From: VXRD01 sp965242535
GTDB taxonomy: Bacteria > Latescibacterota > UBA2968
Length of the DNA: 64,000 nucleotides
Direction of reading: 5' to 3'
Assembly (NCBI GenBank): GCA_965242535.1
Contig: OZ251458.1
Location: 744,001 to 808,000 of the forward strand
The notes beneath the pieces were generated by a model. It saw nothing but the letters and a program-made list of their open reading frames with translations, was not told the DNA's origin and made no database searches. Below are positions 41,993 through 51,417 of the stretch, piece after piece; the first letter of the stretch is position 1, and each line of letters opens with the position of its first letter. The position numbers were made by a program, and so were the translations under genes.

Positions 41993-43192
41993 TTATCCCA
42001 CGGATGAGAGGCGCGAGAGGATGTTTTTCGATACTTTTGGCGCGGCGTTTTTCTGCATTTGGGCGATTTCGCGCTCGACATTTTGCACGTCGCGTTTGGT
42101 GTCGTGAACCGCGATGGTGAGGTCGCAGTGGTGCGTTTCCCCGCCGTTGAGGCCGATCACGCGCCCGGCTTCGCGTTCAAAGCGTTTGGGATTGGGGTAG
42201 TTGGTGGCCGGCTCGAGCCCCGTGACGTACCCATCTCGCAGGGATGCCGTGTTTTTCCAAAGCGTGAAACACGGCATTTGCTTGCGCGAAAAGTGGAGCG
42301 AAGACCCCATGCTGCCATCGGCGTTTTTGAGCAAGACCGCGGTTTGCCCCCCGCGGTTGCCGGCGAGTTCGTAAAAGTACACCTGCTCCACATAGCCCTG
42401 CGTGGGGCCGTCAAATCGGTCGTGGGTTTCGATGTCTTCCTGGGCATGGGCATCGCGCGGCGACGCGGTTTTGAACGGCGCGACCAAGGACGCGCCCGCT
42501 TCCAAGATGGGCGCGCCGTAATTGCAGTGGTAGAGGAGTTGCAGTTCCGCGGGTTTGTCGTTGAGATTGGTCACTTGATCCGCGATGGCGAGGCTGTTGC
42601 CGCCCAAGGTGGTGGATAGGGCCGTGGTCAGGCGCAGGGCCGGGCCAAACATCATGGTTTCATCCACGATGCCCAAGACCGTGATGCGATGGGGCGGGGA
42701 CATGTCGATTTGCACTTCGACATGCCGCGCGGGCAGATTGGCGATTTTGCCGTGCAGGGGCACGAACACTTCGGCCTCGTTGCCGTTGTTGTCGATCACC
42801 ACATCGCTGCCGGGCGCGCCATTGCTGTCTAAGCCGCAGCGCGCGATCCACTCGTTGAACCCCTTGAGCCAGCCCAAGCCGCCTCGGTCGTTGAGATCGA
42901 CAAAGGCCGGGTTGACGAGGTCGCGCACGGGCGATTCCCAGCCCAGGGGAATGCCGCGGTAAATGCCCTTCCAAATCCCCATGCCGCGCGTGGGCACGAC
43001 GAACACGGACAACGCGCCGTTGTCGATTTCGATGAGATCGACCCCGTCTTGCAAGCCGCCTTTGAGCGCGGTTTTTTGCACGCGCCAAGTGTGCCCGGTG
43101 CCCAGCGGCAAGGTGGATTCGTCGACTGTCCACGATTCGGTCCAAAGCGCGCGTTCGACATCGGTGAGCACAAAACGGTAGATGCCTTCCAT
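41993..43192 (-). CDS. DUF4432 / aldose-1-epimerase-like protein
   Basis: The 399-residue protein is placed at ATG 43192 (MEGIYRFVLTDVERALWTES), since residues encoded upstream look non-coding. It has the galactose-mutarotase-like beta-sandwich typical of DUF4432: NGALSVFVVPTRGMGIWKG, GWESPVRDLVNPAFVDL and HCNYGAPILEAGA. Such proteins probably act as mutarotases or epimerases on sugars and often sit in sugar-acid catabolic clusters. Cytoplasmic location is inferred from the lack of a signal peptide. Confidence 0.88.
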   Translation of the reverse strand: MEGIYRFVLTDVERALWTESWTVDESTLPLGTGHTWRVQKTALKGGLQDGVDLIEIDNGALSVFVVPTRGMGIWKGIYRGIPLGWESPVRDLVNPAFVDLNDRGGLGWLKGFNEWIARCGLDSNGAPGSDVVIDNNGNEAEVFVPLHGKIANLPARHVEVQIDMSPPHRITVLGIVDETMMFGPALRLTTALSTTLGGNSLAIADQVTNLNDKPAELQLLYHCNYGAPILEAGASLVAPFKTASPRDAHAQEDIETHDRFDGPTQGYVEQVYFYELAGNRGGQTAVLLKNADGSMGSSLHFSRKQMPCFTLWKNTASLRDGYVTGLEPATNYPNPKRFEREAGRVIGLNGGETHHCDLTIAVHDTKRDVQNVEREIAQMQKNAAPKVSKNILSRLSSVG

Positions 43193-43418
43193 CGGAATAG
43201 CCCTCGGTGTGAAAGTTCGGCAATGCAGTGACCCGCCGAAATATACGGGAAAAGCCCAAAAGTGAAAAGCCCGTTGTTGCGAGGAGACAATGAGCAGGCG
43301 TAGCCCACGACGAGCGGATGCTTGCAAATGCGCGGTGAAAGCGATAAATTACCCGCGCAACATTGTAGCACACGCAAAAAAATCAGCGGTTCGTCCGCTC
43401 CATCGGTGATCATTTTTT
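43193..43418. other. Divergent promoter region, no specific motif recognised
   Basis: About 226 nt separate the divergent DUF4432 and Mur-ligase starts. Both promoters must lie here, but no clear operator or RNA element is visible. Confidence 0.4.
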
Positions 43419-44825
43419 ATGGACAAACAAACCTTCTTCTTTTGCGGAATCGGCGGCAGTGGCATGAGTGCCATCGCACAGGTGTTGTTGCACCAAGGCC
43501 ATGCGGTGCGCGGGTCGGATCGCAGCTGCGATCAGGGGCAAAATGTGGATTTGTACGCCCGCTTACACGCGCTGGGCGTCGCGTTGTTTCCGCAAGATGG
43601 ATCGGGCGTGGATGGGCAGGTGGATGCGCTGGTGGTGTCGAGTGCGGTCGAGGCGACGATTTTAGACGTGAAAGCCGCCCTCGATCGGGGCATTGCCATT
43701 CGCAAACGCGCCGAGGTGTTGGCGGATTTGTTTCACCGAGGAACGGGTATTGCCGTTGGCGGCACGAGTGGCAAATCGACCGTGACCGGCATGATCGGGC
43801 ATATCTTGTGCGAGGTCGGGCGCGATCCCACGGTGATCAACGGGGGCATCATGCGCGGGCAGGCGCGGGGATTGGGCAATGCGATCTGCGGAGACCCCGA
43901 GTTGCTCGTCATCGAGGCCGACGAGAGCGATGGCACCATCGCGCTGTACAATCCGACCCTCGCCATTCTGACGAATATCTCGCTGGATCACAAGCCGCTA
44001 GACGAGTTGCAACCGCTTTTTCGGGATTTTTGCACGCGGGCCACAGACGCGGCGGTGGTGAATCGCAACTGCGCGCGGTCGATGGCCTTGACGCAGGGCG
44101 TCCGCAGGCGGGTGACGTTTGGCGTGGATTGCCGAGATGCCGATGTGCAGGTGCGCGAAATCGATCTGCTACCGGATGGCGTGCAGTGCGCCGTCAATGG
44201 GATACCCTGCCGATTGCGCGTGCCGGGGCAACACAATGCGAGCAATGCCGCGGCGGCTATCGCGGCGTGTCGCGTGCTCGGGATCAGCGCGGAGGACAGT
44301 GCCGCGGCACTGGCGGATTTTCGGGGCATCGGCAGGCGGTTGGAGGTGGTGGGCAGGGCCAATGGCGTGACCGTGATCGACGATTTTGCCCACAATCCCG
44401 ATAAAATCGCCGCGACTTTGGCGACCCTGCACGCACAGCCCGGGCGCGTGTTGGCGGTGTTTCAACCCCACGGCTTTGGCCCCACGAAATTTTTGAAGGA
44501 CGGACTGATCGCGGCCTTTGTCGAAGGCATGGCCGAGGATGATTTGGCGATTCTGTCCGAGATTTTTTACGCTGGCGGCACCGCACAACGCGATATTTCA
44601 TCCCGAGACTTGATCGCCGAAATCTCAAGGGCAGGCCGCCGCGCCGAATACATCCCCAACCGCGAAGCCATCATCGCCCGCCTGACCGCAGAAGCGCGAG
44701 ATGGGGATCGCATCGTCGTCATGGGCGCGCGAGACGATACCCTGACCGCGTTTGCAAAAGCGATATTGACGCGGCTTGGCGTTCACGAATCGAGCGGAGG
44801 GCGCAGCGGTTCATCCGCGATTTAG
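43419..44825 (+). CDS. Mur ligase, MurC/Mpl type
   Basis: The 468-residue protein is a three-domain ATP-dependent Mur ligase. The N-terminal Rossmann signature is FCGIGGSGMSAIAQVLL, the ATP P-loop is GGTSGKSTVTGM near residue 113, and DESDGTIALYNPTLAILTNI with NHNAS-like GQHNASNAAAA follows. MurC adds L-alanine to UDP-MurNAc. Mpl adds recycled tripeptide to UDP-MurNAc. Because an LD-carboxypeptidase gene starts 4 nt after this one, and that enzyme produces the recycled tripeptide, an Mpl-type recycling role is attractive. No mur/dcw cluster surrounds it. MurC cannot be excluded by sequence. Confidence 0.88.
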   Translation: MDKQTFFFCGIGGSGMSAIAQVLLHQGHAVRGSDRSCDQGQNVDLYARLHALGVALFPQDGSGVDGQVDALVVSSAVEATILDVKAALDRGIAIRKRAEVLADLFHRGTGIAVGGTSGKSTVTGMIGHILCEVGRDPTVINGGIMRGQARGLGNAICGDPELLVIEADESDGTIALYNPTLAILTNISLDHKPLDELQPLFRDFCTRATDAAVVNRNCARSMALTQGVRRRVTFGVDCRDADVQVREIDLLPDGVQCAVNGIPCRLRVPGQHNASNAAAAIAACRVLGISAEDSAAALADFRGIGRRLEVVGRANGVTVIDDFAHNPDKIAATLATLHAQPGRVLAVFQPHGFGPTKFLKDGLIAAFVEGMAEDDLAILSEIFYAGGTAQRDISSRDLIAEISRAGRRAEYIPNREAIIARLTAEARDGDRIVVMGARDDTLTAFAKAILTRLGVHESSGGRSGSSAI

Positions 44826-44829
44826 ACAA

Positions 44830-45738
44830 ATGACTCTTCCCCCCAAATTACAACCCGGCGATACGGTCGGAATCATCGCGCCATCCGGGTCATTCGAGCG
44901 CGAGCGATTGGCCCCCGGGTTGGCGTATTTGCGCGGACGGGGATTTCGCGTGCGCGAGGGCGAGTCGCTCTACGCGCGAGACCGGTATCTGGCGGGATCG
45001 GATCGGGCGCGGGCAGACGATGTGCATGCGATGTTTGCGGACGCAGAGGTGAAGGGCATTTTTGTGGCGCGTGGCGGCTACGGCGCGGCCCGCATTTTGG
45101 ACTTGTTGGATTGGGGATTGATCGCGCGAAATCCCAAGGCGTTGGTCGGCCTGAGCGATACGACGGCTTTGCAGTTGGGCATCTGTTGCCGCGCGGCCCT
45201 GATCGCGTTTTCCGGGCTGTCCCTTTGTTCGGACGTGACGGCGGATGGCCTTCATCCCGAGACCGAAAGCGCGTTGTGGGACGCGGTGTGTTCGCATCGG
45301 TTTGCACCCGTCAATTTGACGCCCCTGCGCGAAGGCGCGGCCGCGGGCACGCTGATCGGCGGATGTTTGTCGCTGGTGGTTTCGCTGGCAGGCACGGCAT
45401 TTTTCCCGCCATGCGAAGGCGCGGTGATCGCGCTGGAGGACGTGAATGAGCCGCCCTATCGCGTAGATCGCATGCTGAATCAACTGGCGATGGCCGGGGC
45501 ATTTGATCGCGCCGCGGGCGTGGTGTTCGGCGAATTTGTAGGTTGCGAACCCGAGCGCGACTCCGAGGGGCAACTCGAAGACGTGATCCGGGATTTCGCC
45601 ACGCGCGTGTCCTGCCCAGTGTATTGCGGCCTGCCTTACGGCCACGGCAAAGCGCGGCGCGTGCTACCCATCGGCCTCGATGTGCGAATCGACCAGGGCG
45701 TTTTGGCATTTGGGACGACCTTATCCAATCGCCCGTAA
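44830..45738 (+). CDS. LD-carboxypeptidase (peptidase S66, LdcA/MccF-like)
   Basis: The 302-residue protein starts MTLPPKLQPGDTVGIIAPSG at ATG 44830. Family S66 serine peptidases cleave the terminal D-alanine from murein tetrapeptides in peptidoglycan recycling. The nucleophile serine lies in KALVGLSDTTAL after GYGAARILDLLDW. The Glu is in IALEDVNEPPYRVDRML and the His in YCGLPYGHGKARRVLPIG, completing the Ser-Glu-His triad. The near-overlap with the upstream Mur ligase gene argues for one recycling operon. Confidence 0.93.
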   Translation: MTLPPKLQPGDTVGIIAPSGSFERERLAPGLAYLRGRGFRVREGESLYARDRYLAGSDRARADDVHAMFADAEVKGIFVARGGYGAARILDLLDWGLIARNPKALVGLSDTTALQLGICCRAALIAFSGLSLCSDVTADGLHPETESALWDAVCSHRFAPVNLTPLREGAAAGTLIGGCLSLVVSLAGTAFFPPCEGAVIALEDVNEPPYRVDRMLNQLAMAGAFDRAAGVVFGEFVGCEPERDSEGQLEDVIRDFATRVSCPVYCGLPYGHGKARRVLPIGLDVRIDQGVLAFGTTLSNRP

Positions 45739-45765
45739 GACCCCTGCAATTCAGCGGGAGGACAG

Positions 45766-47910
45766 ATGAGTAAGCGTTTGGCATTGAAGTACAAATTGCA
45801 CGATCGATACGCGGTTCGGGCTTATGACAACGCGGATGTGTGGGCGGGCAATATGGCGATAGCGTTGGACGGTCTGTGGTACGGGCCGGCGATGGCGCGG
45901 GCGTTTCTGTCGTCCGATGGCGCGGTCGAAGCGCGGGTTCGGGCCGAGTTGTTCGTCGCGGGGATGGATTTATCGGCGTGTCGCACAGGCGACCTAGACA
46001 GCCGTTTGTGGACCGATGCAAATGATCGCGGCTTTGTGGATGAGCGCGGTCGGTTTTGCACGGGCGCGGGGTTTTATGTGCCCATGAATATGGTGGTGGA
46101 CGAAGCGGGCGTTCCCGTGCTTTCCGGGAATAATCTGGCGTTTGAATCGGACGCGATTCCAATCGATCAGACGGGCGTGTTTCACTATACGGTCGAGTTT
46201 TCGGCGGATGGGAAACCCCGATCCGATCCCTCAAAGGCGTGGCTCTCGGTCAATGACATCGCGTTGAACCGAGATGGCGTCATCGCCATCAGCCCGGAAC
46301 GGATTCGCCAATGCCCTTCGATCTCGGAAGTGTGCGTGCGGAAAGTGGGCGCGCACGTCGATGCAGACGGGCGATTTGTGAGCGGCAAATTTCGCGCTGT
46401 GACGTCTCGCCTCGAAGAAATGACGACGGATGTGGTGTATTTGCTGCCCTTTTTTGAACCGGGATTTGGCGATTTGCACACCGCGACAGACGTGCGTAAG
46501 GGCGCGTTGGGTAGCGTGTACGCGGTGCGGGACTTTTTTCGGATCGATCCCGCGCTGGTCACGCGGCCCGAGGAGGTGGATCTGCTCGCGCTGGTGGCGG
46601 AGGGCCTGATCGTCGATCTGGATTTGCAGACCTTGTTGCACGAGCGGCAGTTGTCGCGGTTGCGGCGGGTTGATGATTTTAACCATTTTCGCACGTTTAA
46701 GGCATTGGTCGAGTGGACCGGGCGAGACGCGCTTTTGCAGTTGATCGGCCGGGCGGAATTGCGTCAACTCACGCGGCGGGCACACGCCTTGGGCAAGCAG
46801 GTGATTTTCGATCTGGTGCTGATGCAGACGAGCCGCGATTGTCCGCTGATCGCGCAACACCCGGATTGGTACGTGATGGATGAGCGCGGGCGGCCCCAAA
46901 TTCATCGGATCGCGTGGCTGGAGTATTCGGATGTGGCGTTGCTCAAGTTGCCCTTCAACGCGCCTCTGCAAAATTATCTGTCGGGCATCGCGCCGTTTTG
47001 GATGCGGACGTGCGATTTGGACGGGGTGCGGATCGACGCGAGCCAAACCGTGGATCGCCCCTTTTTGAAGCAGATCAAAAACCGCATCGACGCGGTCAAA
47101 CCCGACGCGATTGTGTTGGGCGAGACCCTGTGCGCGATGGGCGAAGCCGTGGATGTGCCCGTGGATGTGATCTACGCCTTGCTGGTAGATCTCCATCGCG
47201 ACGCCGAATGCGGGAATCAGTACGTCGATTTTTTGGAACACACCTTTGGCACATTCGCCCCGCGCACGGTGGCGATGGCCTATTTTGAAAATCACGACAG
47301 CCCGCGCGCGACGAAAATTTGGCGAGAACGCTATGAAGCGCGCGGCATCGGGCATCCCCGCGCGATGGCGCTGTTGAGAAATATCCAGTGTTCGCTCATC
47401 AACGCGACCGCGGGCACGGCGCGGTGCGTGAATTTCGCCTATGCTTTGGAATGGGGGTCAGAATGGGGCGAGGAGGAGCGTACCGATTTTGAAATGCCCA
47501 CGCTGTTGCATCCCGAATGGGCCGAGCGAGAACCCGAGCTGCTCGCCGCGTATCGGGCGTTGCGCGACTTTGTCGGGCGAGGGGATGAGTTGCGAACCGG
47601 ACATATTTACTTTTTTCGCCATGTCGATCCCGAAGACCGCGTGCTCGCCTATGTGCGTTATGCGCGGCATTCGGGCTTGTTGGTGGCGCACAATTTGGAT
47701 CCGCATTCCGCGCGGGAAATCGTCTGTCCAATCGATCGCGTGCCCGATGTTTGTTTGGACCGCATAGATATTGCGCCCGCGTACGATTCGTATAAATTTA
47801 CGACGACTCGCGCCGAGCCGGTCGCGATCTCGCTCGACGACGAAGGCGTATCTATGGATTTGCAACCCCTTCAAAGCGCGGTGATAAAACTGCTGTTCAG
47901 GAACGAATAA
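45766..47910 (+). CDS. Glycoside hydrolase family 13-like (alpha-amylase superfamily) protein
   Basis: The 714-residue protein starts at ATG 45766 with GGGAGGACAG upstream. Residues about 1-230 form an N-terminal region without recognised domain. A TIM-barrel follows: VYLLPFFEP (strand), the conserved GVRIDASQTV with the nucleophile aspartate near residue 424, VLGETL with the acid/base glutamate near 453, and YFENHDSPRATK with the third aspartate near 510. A C-terminal beta domain ends near IKLLF. GH13-type enzymes act on alpha-glucans, but sequence divergence means the substrate and even the reaction (hydrolase or transferase) are open. No signal peptide is seen, so a cytoplasmic role is likely. 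Confidence 0.82.
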   Translation: MSKRLALKYKLHDRYAVRAYDNADVWAGNMAIALDGLWYGPAMARAFLSSDGAVEARVRAELFVAGMDLSACRTGDLDSRLWTDANDRGFVDERGRFCTGAGFYVPMNMVVDEAGVPVLSGNNLAFESDAIPIDQTGVFHYTVEFSADGKPRSDPSKAWLSVNDIALNRDGVIAISPERIRQCPSISEVCVRKVGAHVDADGRFVSGKFRAVTSRLEEMTTDVVYLLPFFEPGFGDLHTATDVRKGALGSVYAVRDFFRIDPALVTRPEEVDLLALVAEGLIVDLDLQTLLHERQLSRLRRVDDFNHFRTFKALVEWTGRDALLQLIGRAELRQLTRRAHALGKQVIFDLVLMQTSRDCPLIAQHPDWYVMDERGRPQIHRIAWLEYSDVALLKLPFNAPLQNYLSGIAPFWMRTCDLDGVRIDASQTVDRPFLKQIKNRIDAVKPDAIVLGETLCAMGEAVDVPVDVIYALLVDLHRDAECGNQYVDFLEHTFGTFAPRTVAMAYFENHDSPRATKIWRERYEARGIGHPRAMALLRNIQCSLINATAGTARCVNFAYALEWGSEWGEEERTDFEMPTLLHPEWAEREPELLAAYRALRDFVGRGDELRTGHIYFFRHVDPEDRVLAYVRYARHSGLLVAHNLDPHSAREIVCPIDRVPDVCLDRIDIAPAYDSYKFTTTRAEPVAISLDDEGVSMDLQPLQSAVIKLLFRNE

Positions 47911-47922
47911 TCGCATTTATTA

Positions 47923-48320
47923 TTTTGGAAATTATACCAAAGTTTGAGATACACAAATCAGCACCGATATTGCTCGCTTTTCTAAAGCGTTTGGTCCGAA
48001 AGCATCGTTTGTTGCCTTCGATGCCTTCGGCGACCTACTTTTTTTCAACAGCAAAAAAAAGTAGGCAAAAAATGCCGCTCTCAAACGCCGAGGGGCTAGG
48101 CACAGCGCAAATCGCTTTTGTAGCAGTACGACATGAGACAGCCTGCAAAGTGGGTTGCAAAATAGATGTTGGTTGCGAGACGGACTTGCGCGCTGTGCGC
48201 GATGGCTTTCGTTGATGGGGTTTTGCGATGGCACGGTTGGCGAGGGCTTATTTGATGTACGGCATCGCGTCTGTCACGCTGTAAAAAAAATTGAAATCCC
48301 GAATTATTTAATTTTCGGAA
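47923..48320 (+). repeat. Modular dispersed element, copy 5 (type II 3' end)
   Basis: The left end TTTTGGAAATTATACC and right end ATTATTTAATTTTCGGAA are imperfect inverted repeats. The internal order is the same as in other copies: CTAAAGCGTTTGGTCCGAAAGC, CCTTCGGCGACC, CCTACTTTTTTT/AAAAAAAGTAGG and CAAACGCCGAGGGGCTAGGC. The type II tail GATGTACGGCATCGCGTCTGTCACGCTG reaches within 25 nt of the next start codon. Confidence 0.85.
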
Positions 48321-48345
48321 TATTTGTTGATTGAGGAGGAAGGTC

Positions 48346-49356
48346 TTGCACATTCTCGTAACAGGCGCCGCGGGATTTATCGGGTTTCACCTGTCCAAGC
48401 GATTGCTCGAAATGGGGCATTTGGTCGTTGGGTTGGACAATGTGAACGATTATTACAGCACGCAACTCAAAGAAGCCCGCGTCGCGATCTTGCAGAAAAT
48501 GGATGGATTCACATTCGTTCGCATGGACATCGAGGACGAAGATGGGATGGCGACCCTTTTTCGCAAAGCGAACTTCTCCCATGTCGTCAATCTGGCCGCG
48601 CAGGCGGGCGTGTTCTACAGTCTGGAAAATCCCTCGGACTTCATCAAAAGCAATGTGCTGGGTTTTCTCCACATATTAGAGGGATGCCGACACTGCGGCG
48701 TGGAACATCTGGTCTATGCGTCGTCGAGTTCGGTCTATGGCTTGAACACCACCACGCCGCATGGCGTCCACCAAAACGTGGATCACCCGGTCAGTTTGTA
48801 CGCCGCGACCAAAAAAGCAGATGAACTGCTGGCGCATACGTATAGCCATCTGCACGGCATTGCGACGACGGGATTGCGCTTTTTTTCCGTCTATGGCCCA
48901 TGGGGGCGTCCAGATGCGGTTGTCCACCTGTGGACCAAAGCCATTTTGGAAGATCGACCGGTCAAAGTTTTTAATTACGGCAAAAATCGCCGCAGCTTTA
49001 CGTATATCAGCGACATCGTCGAAGGCGTGGTTCGCACCCTGATAAGGCCCGCAGAACCCAATCCCGAGTGGCGCGGGCAACGCCCGGATCCGGGATCGAG
49101 TTCGAGCCCGTATCGCATTTACAACATCGGCAATCGCAATGTCGTCGAGTTGGTCGATATGCTTTCCATGTTGGAGGAGTTGCTCGGCAAAAAAGCCGTT
49201 CGCGTGGATTTGCCCCCACAACTCGGGGATGTGCCGGACAATGCGGCAGAGGTGTCGGACTTGGTGCGAGACGTGGGCTATAACCCCGCAACGCCCATCG
49301 AAACCGGACTCGCAAATTTTGTCTCGTGGTACAAAGACTATCACAACGTGAGGTGA
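48346..49356 (+). CDS. NAD-dependent nucleotide-sugar epimerase, UDP-glucuronate 4-epimerase-like
   Basis: The roughly 336-residue extended SDR starts at TTG 48346, 3 nt after GGAGGAAGG. It carries the NAD motif TGAAGFIGFHLSKRLLEMGH, then GLDNVNDYYSTQLKEARV, a hallmark of UDP-glucuronate 4-epimerases. NLAAQAGVFYSLENPSDFIK follows, and the catalytic Y-x3-K is in SLYAATKKADE. FFSVYGPWGRPD is the usual substrate-loop motif. It probably makes UDP-galacturonate for envelope polysaccharide. It ends 3 nt before the heparinase-like gene, so both could be in one transcript. Confidence 0.92.
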   Translation: MHILVTGAAGFIGFHLSKRLLEMGHLVVGLDNVNDYYSTQLKEARVAILQKMDGFTFVRMDIEDEDGMATLFRKANFSHVVNLAAQAGVFYSLENPSDFIKSNVLGFLHILEGCRHCGVEHLVYASSSSVYGLNTTTPHGVHQNVDHPVSLYAATKKADELLAHTYSHLHGIATTGLRFFSVYGPWGRPDAVVHLWTKAILEDRPVKVFNYGKNRRSFTYISDIVEGVVRTLIRPAEPNPEWRGQRPDPGSSSSPYRIYNIGNRNVVELVDMLSMLEELLGKKAVRVDLPPQLGDVPDNAAEVSDLVRDVGYNPATPIETGLANFVSWYKDYHNVR

Positions 49357-49359
49357 GAT

Positions 49360-51300
49360 ATGAATTCCGTGCAGGAGTATCCCACATGGGCGGATCGAAT
49401 TGACAAAGAGATGCCGTTGGCGTCATGCGATCCGGATGGCATTTTGGACGAGTTGGATCTGACGGGTTTGGACGCGGCAAAAGCCGATGATCGACTGGGC
49501 GCGCTCGCGGCACTGCGCGATCACTATCGGGCGAAATATCCGTTGGCGGAAGTGGCTGGGGCGGTCGATTTGGAGACGGCGGATGATATCTGTCGGCGCA
49601 TTATCCAATGGGGGCCGTATGAAGCGGCGGAGTACGGCGAGGATTTCGATTGGCAATGGGACCCGCGCGGCGACATCGAGTGGGTCGCCGCGGTGTACCG
49701 CTTTTACTGGGCCGCGCCGCTGGCTCGAGCCTATGCCGCGACTCGGGACGAGAAATACGCCGAGACGTTTGTCGCGTTGACGACCGACTGGATTTCAAAA
49801 CACCCCTTGGAAAATCACACCGAGACGCATCCGGTTTACAAATTCTGGAAGGGGTTCGCGTGGCTGGATATTCAGACGGGCATTCGGGCGACGAATATCT
49901 GTTCGGCGTTTCGCAGTTTGGTACACGCCGAGGCATTTACGCCCGAGTTTCTCGGCGCGTTGCTGGCGAGCTTGCACGACCATCAGATCAAGACCGCGCA
50001 CATTCCCATGGGGGTGATTCACAACAAAGCCGTGTTTGAACAGCGCGGGTTTATCAATATCGCGTACACGTTCCGGGAATTTCGGGAATCGCGGGCGTGG
50101 ATGGAATTGGCCCTGACCCGCGTGGAGGAGAATTTTCTGGCGCAGACGACGGCCGATGGCGTGCAGCGCGAGTGGTCTTTTGGGTATCACCAGGGCGTGT
50201 TGCGCGATGCCGTGGAAATTTTTGGGCGGATGGACGCCTTTGGCATCGAGATTTCAGACGCCTTTCGCACGCGCGTGCGTTTGATGTACGACTATATCTT
50301 TTGGATCGCGTCGCCGGATTTGGGCGCGCCGATGTTCGGCGACGGGTCGCGGCCCATCAAAGAGACGGATGACCGCTCCAAATGGCCGCTTTACGACGCG
50401 CTCGTCGAAGCGACCGAGTTGTTGGGCGATCCCAAATACGCGGCGCGTGCCACGCTGAACCGCGGCCTGTTGCCCGCGCAAAAGAGCCGCGCCTTTCGAG
50501 AGGCGGGGTTGTACGCGATGCGCGACGACTGGGGGCCGGATCAGATTCACATGGCGCTGCACTGTTCCCCGCCCGCGATTTCGAGCCACGATCAGCCCGA
50601 CAATGGCACGTTTGAGTTGTACGCGTACGGGCGTTGGTTGATGCCGGATACGGGGTTTTACACGTACGGGCACGATGCCGAAGGCCGCGCTTGGCACAGG
50701 CAGACGTCCGTGCATCAAACCCTGACGCTGGACGGCAAAGACACGTCTGACGACGGCCGCCATCTCTTGTGGGCGTCGGAGGCAGAGGGCGATGTGCTGG
50801 TCATAGAAAACCGGGCGTATCCCAATTTGATCCACAGGCGTTCGGTGTGGTTTGTCGACCGGAAATTTTTCGCGTTTTTGGACGAGGCGATAGGCGATGC
50901 CGAAGGGCAGTTGGATTTGCATTTCCAATTTGCGCCGGGCGAGGTCCTGTTCGACGCGGCGGGCAAGCGGGCGTTTACGCAATTCGACGATGCCAATGTG
51001 CTGGTGCAGGCCGCGGGGAATTGCGCGGCGTCTATGATCGAGGAAGAGGGTTGGTTCGCGTGGACTTACGGTTCGCGTGTGCCGCGCAAAGCCTTTCGCT
51101 TCGCGTTTGAAGATCGGGCGCCCGCTGCGTTTTTGACCGTGGTCGCGCCCTATCGCGGAACGCGCGTTCCCGAGGTGTCAGCCGAATTGCCCGAGGCATT
51201 TCGCGCGGGCGATGATCGCATAGAATTGACTGTCGATTTTGAAGGAAAAACGCGGCACCTTGGGCGAGACTTGTCTTCGGGCGATGCCTGGATGTATTGA
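49360..51300 (+). CDS. Heparinase II/III family protein (polysaccharide lyase-like)
   Basis: The 646-residue protein has an alpha/alpha-toroid N-terminal half with the heparinase II/III N-terminal signature (WDPRGDIEWVAAVYRFYWAAPLARAYAAT) and the motif VIHNKAVFEQRG. The C-terminal beta-sandwich (from about residue 380) contains HCSPPAISSHDQPDNGTFEL, with the catalytic Tyr-His pair in the family's DQ-D---F---G region. Family members cleave uronic-acid glycans such as heparin, alginate or ulvan by beta-elimination. No signal peptide is visible, so the enzyme may act on oligosaccharides inside the cell. GAGGTGAG precedes ATG 49360. Confidence 0.9.
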   Translation: MNSVQEYPTWADRIDKEMPLASCDPDGILDELDLTGLDAAKADDRLGALAALRDHYRAKYPLAEVAGAVDLETADDICRRIIQWGPYEAAEYGEDFDWQWDPRGDIEWVAAVYRFYWAAPLARAYAATRDEKYAETFVALTTDWISKHPLENHTETHPVYKFWKGFAWLDIQTGIRATNICSAFRSLVHAEAFTPEFLGALLASLHDHQIKTAHIPMGVIHNKAVFEQRGFINIAYTFREFRESRAWMELALTRVEENFLAQTTADGVQREWSFGYHQGVLRDAVEIFGRMDAFGIEISDAFRTRVRLMYDYIFWIASPDLGAPMFGDGSRPIKETDDRSKWPLYDALVEATELLGDPKYAARATLNRGLLPAQKSRAFREAGLYAMRDDWGPDQIHMALHCSPPAISSHDQPDNGTFELYAYGRWLMPDTGFYTYGHDAEGRAWHRQTSVHQTLTLDGKDTSDDGRHLLWASEAEGDVLVIENRAYPNLIHRRSVWFVDRKFFAFLDEAIGDAEGQLDLHFQFAPGEVLFDAAGKRAFTQFDDANVLVQAAGNCAASMIEEEGWFAWTYGSRVPRKAFRFAFEDRAPAAFLTVVAPYRGTRVPEVSAELPEAFRAGDDRIELTVDFEGKTRHLGRDLSSGDAWMY

Positions 51301-51417
51301 CGCGAGGCGTTTGGCTTACTTCACGACATTTGTATTTTTTGTGCCTTTTGTGGCAAAATCCGTTTGTGCCTTTTGTGGCAAAAAATGTCCGAACCATTGC
51401 TAAATAGGAGAATGGGT

